DNA of 64,000 nt from a virus: IMG/VR virus record IMGVR_UViG_3300026097_000805, positions 62,001 to 126,000 of that record; one strand, given 5' to 3'. The notes beneath the pieces were generated by a model that saw only the letters and a program-made list of their open reading frames with translations, made no database searches and had not been told where the DNA came from. Shown here piece after piece: positions 63,579 to 64,000 of this stretch; position 1 is the first letter of the stretch; each line of letters opens with the position of its first letter. The position numbers were made by a program, and so were the translations under genes.

Positions 63579-63906
63579 ATGATGTATTCCTTGTAGTGTC
63601 AAATTTTAGACTCATAAAAGTATAGTCTTTAGGGCGTAAATATCCTGTGAGGACATATTTAGCAGTATAGCCTGACATATTTTTAATCAGAGCCCATTCA
63701 TGTTCGCGAGCACGATCCATCACAAACTGTGCCAGTTCTGGATATCTGATAAAGAATTCTTCTACTGCTCGCCGTTCGTTATTCTTTTTTACTTGATCTA
63801 TATATGTCTCTGGATCTTCGTTATGAAATATTTCTAGAGGTAGTGAAATACTGCGGTACAATATACGCTGTTCATACACTTCATCGTTGATGATTTTACA
63901 TCTCAT
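63562..63906 (-). CDS. Hypothetical protein (114 aa)
   Basis: Charged, helix-rich, with no motif. Starts inside the 3' end of the incomplete ORF at the window edge and overlaps the BPSL0761-like start by 17 bp. Confidence 0.5.
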   Translation of the reverse strand: MRCKIINDEVYEQRILYRSISLPLEIFHNEDPETYIDQVKKNNERRAVEEFFIRYPELAQFVMDRAREHEWALIKNMSGYTAKYVLTGYLRPKDYTFMSLKFDTTRNTSYDIAM

Positions 63907-64000
63907 TGCTTTTGCTATTCTTCATCCAATCCATAAACAACTTGTAAGCCTCGCCTGCATCGTCAATGGTCTCGCCTTTGTAATGGAAGCCCTTGTCGTC
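63896..64000 (-). CDS. Partial hypothetical protein (5' end outside window)
   Basis: Only the last 34 codons are visible (ending YKLFMDWMKNSKSNEM, then stop). Overlaps the next gene start by 11 bp. No family can be assigned. Confidence 0.4.
   Translation of the reverse strand, partial: DDKGFHYKGETIDDAGEAYKLFMDWMKNSKSNEM

Overview
The window is a contiguous, gene-dense stretch of a T4-like myovirus genome, most likely from a marine phage. Hallmarks are the family B polymerase gp43, the clamp-loader ATPase gp44, DsbA, a DexA-like exonuclease, an ATP-dependent ligase, very large modular tail-fibre proteins, PhoH, many auxiliary metabolic genes and 20 tRNA genes. Almost every gene lies on the minus strand with 1-14 bp overlaps; only phoH and two small genes are on the plus strand. 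No photosystem genes were seen. All tRNA genes encode their CCA end, and several promoters are near-perfect TTGACA-17-TATAAT. These points suggest a proteobacterial, heterotrophic host such as a marine alphaproteobacterium, rather than a cyanobacterium; this is inference. No integrase, transposase, rRNA or CRISPR array was seen.

Layout. 1-2.3 kb: a phosphomannomutase-like HAD enzyme, membrane microproteins, a cytidylyltransferase and a flavin reductase. 2.3-6.8 kb: gp43, membrane proteins, DsbA, a pterin dehydratase. 6.8-14.6 kb: a run of probable head-packaged proteins with similar N-termini, including a Cu/Zn superoxide dismutase, a HAD nucleotidase and a 722-aa nucleotidyltransferase fusion. 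14.6-19.1 kb: ClpA, peptide deformylase and DnaJ. 19.2-21.8 kb: probable lysis genes (GH19-type endolysin, spanin-like pair, small membrane proteins). 23.2-29.7 kb: PhoH (+), thymidylate synthase, DHFR, ferredoxin, gp44, exonuclease, MazG-like protein, GroES-like cochaperonin and a DnaE fragment. 29.7-43.6 kb: fibre and structural proteins, including one of 2847 aa. 43.6-53.9 kb: an A-type Fe-S carrier, UV endonuclease, glycosyltransferase, QueD, ligase and phosphoesterase. 53.9-56.2 kb: two tRNA clusters. 56.5-64 kb: 2OG oxygenase, ClpP, SHMT and many small hypotheticals.

How it works together. Thymidylate synthase, DHFR and SHMT form a closed folate cycle for dTMP. ClpA has an IGF loop and the phage has its own ClpP, so it probably makes its own ClpAP protease; DnaJ, a GroES-like protein, deformylase and an initiator-like tRNA add to a protein-synthesis and folding kit. 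Two promoter classes are visible: host-type sigma70 sites before metabolic, replication and tRNA genes, and T4-type late sites (GATAAATA/TATAAATA) before structural genes.

Most unusual signals. (1) Between the tRNA clusters, a 25-codon leader ORF, a pause-type hairpin, a possible antiterminator and a strong intrinsic terminator stand before an eight-tRNA cluster. The leader uses codons for all eight of those tRNAs within 13 consecutive residues, which looks like a transcription attenuator for tRNA genes. (2) The 12-tRNA cluster is enclosed by a perfect 24-bp inverted repeat resembling an rRNA-type processing stalk and contains two CCA-ended non-tRNA segments. (3) The 6.8-14.6 kb genes carry T4-like capsid-targeting and prohead-protease motifs, suggesting enzymes packaged in the head.
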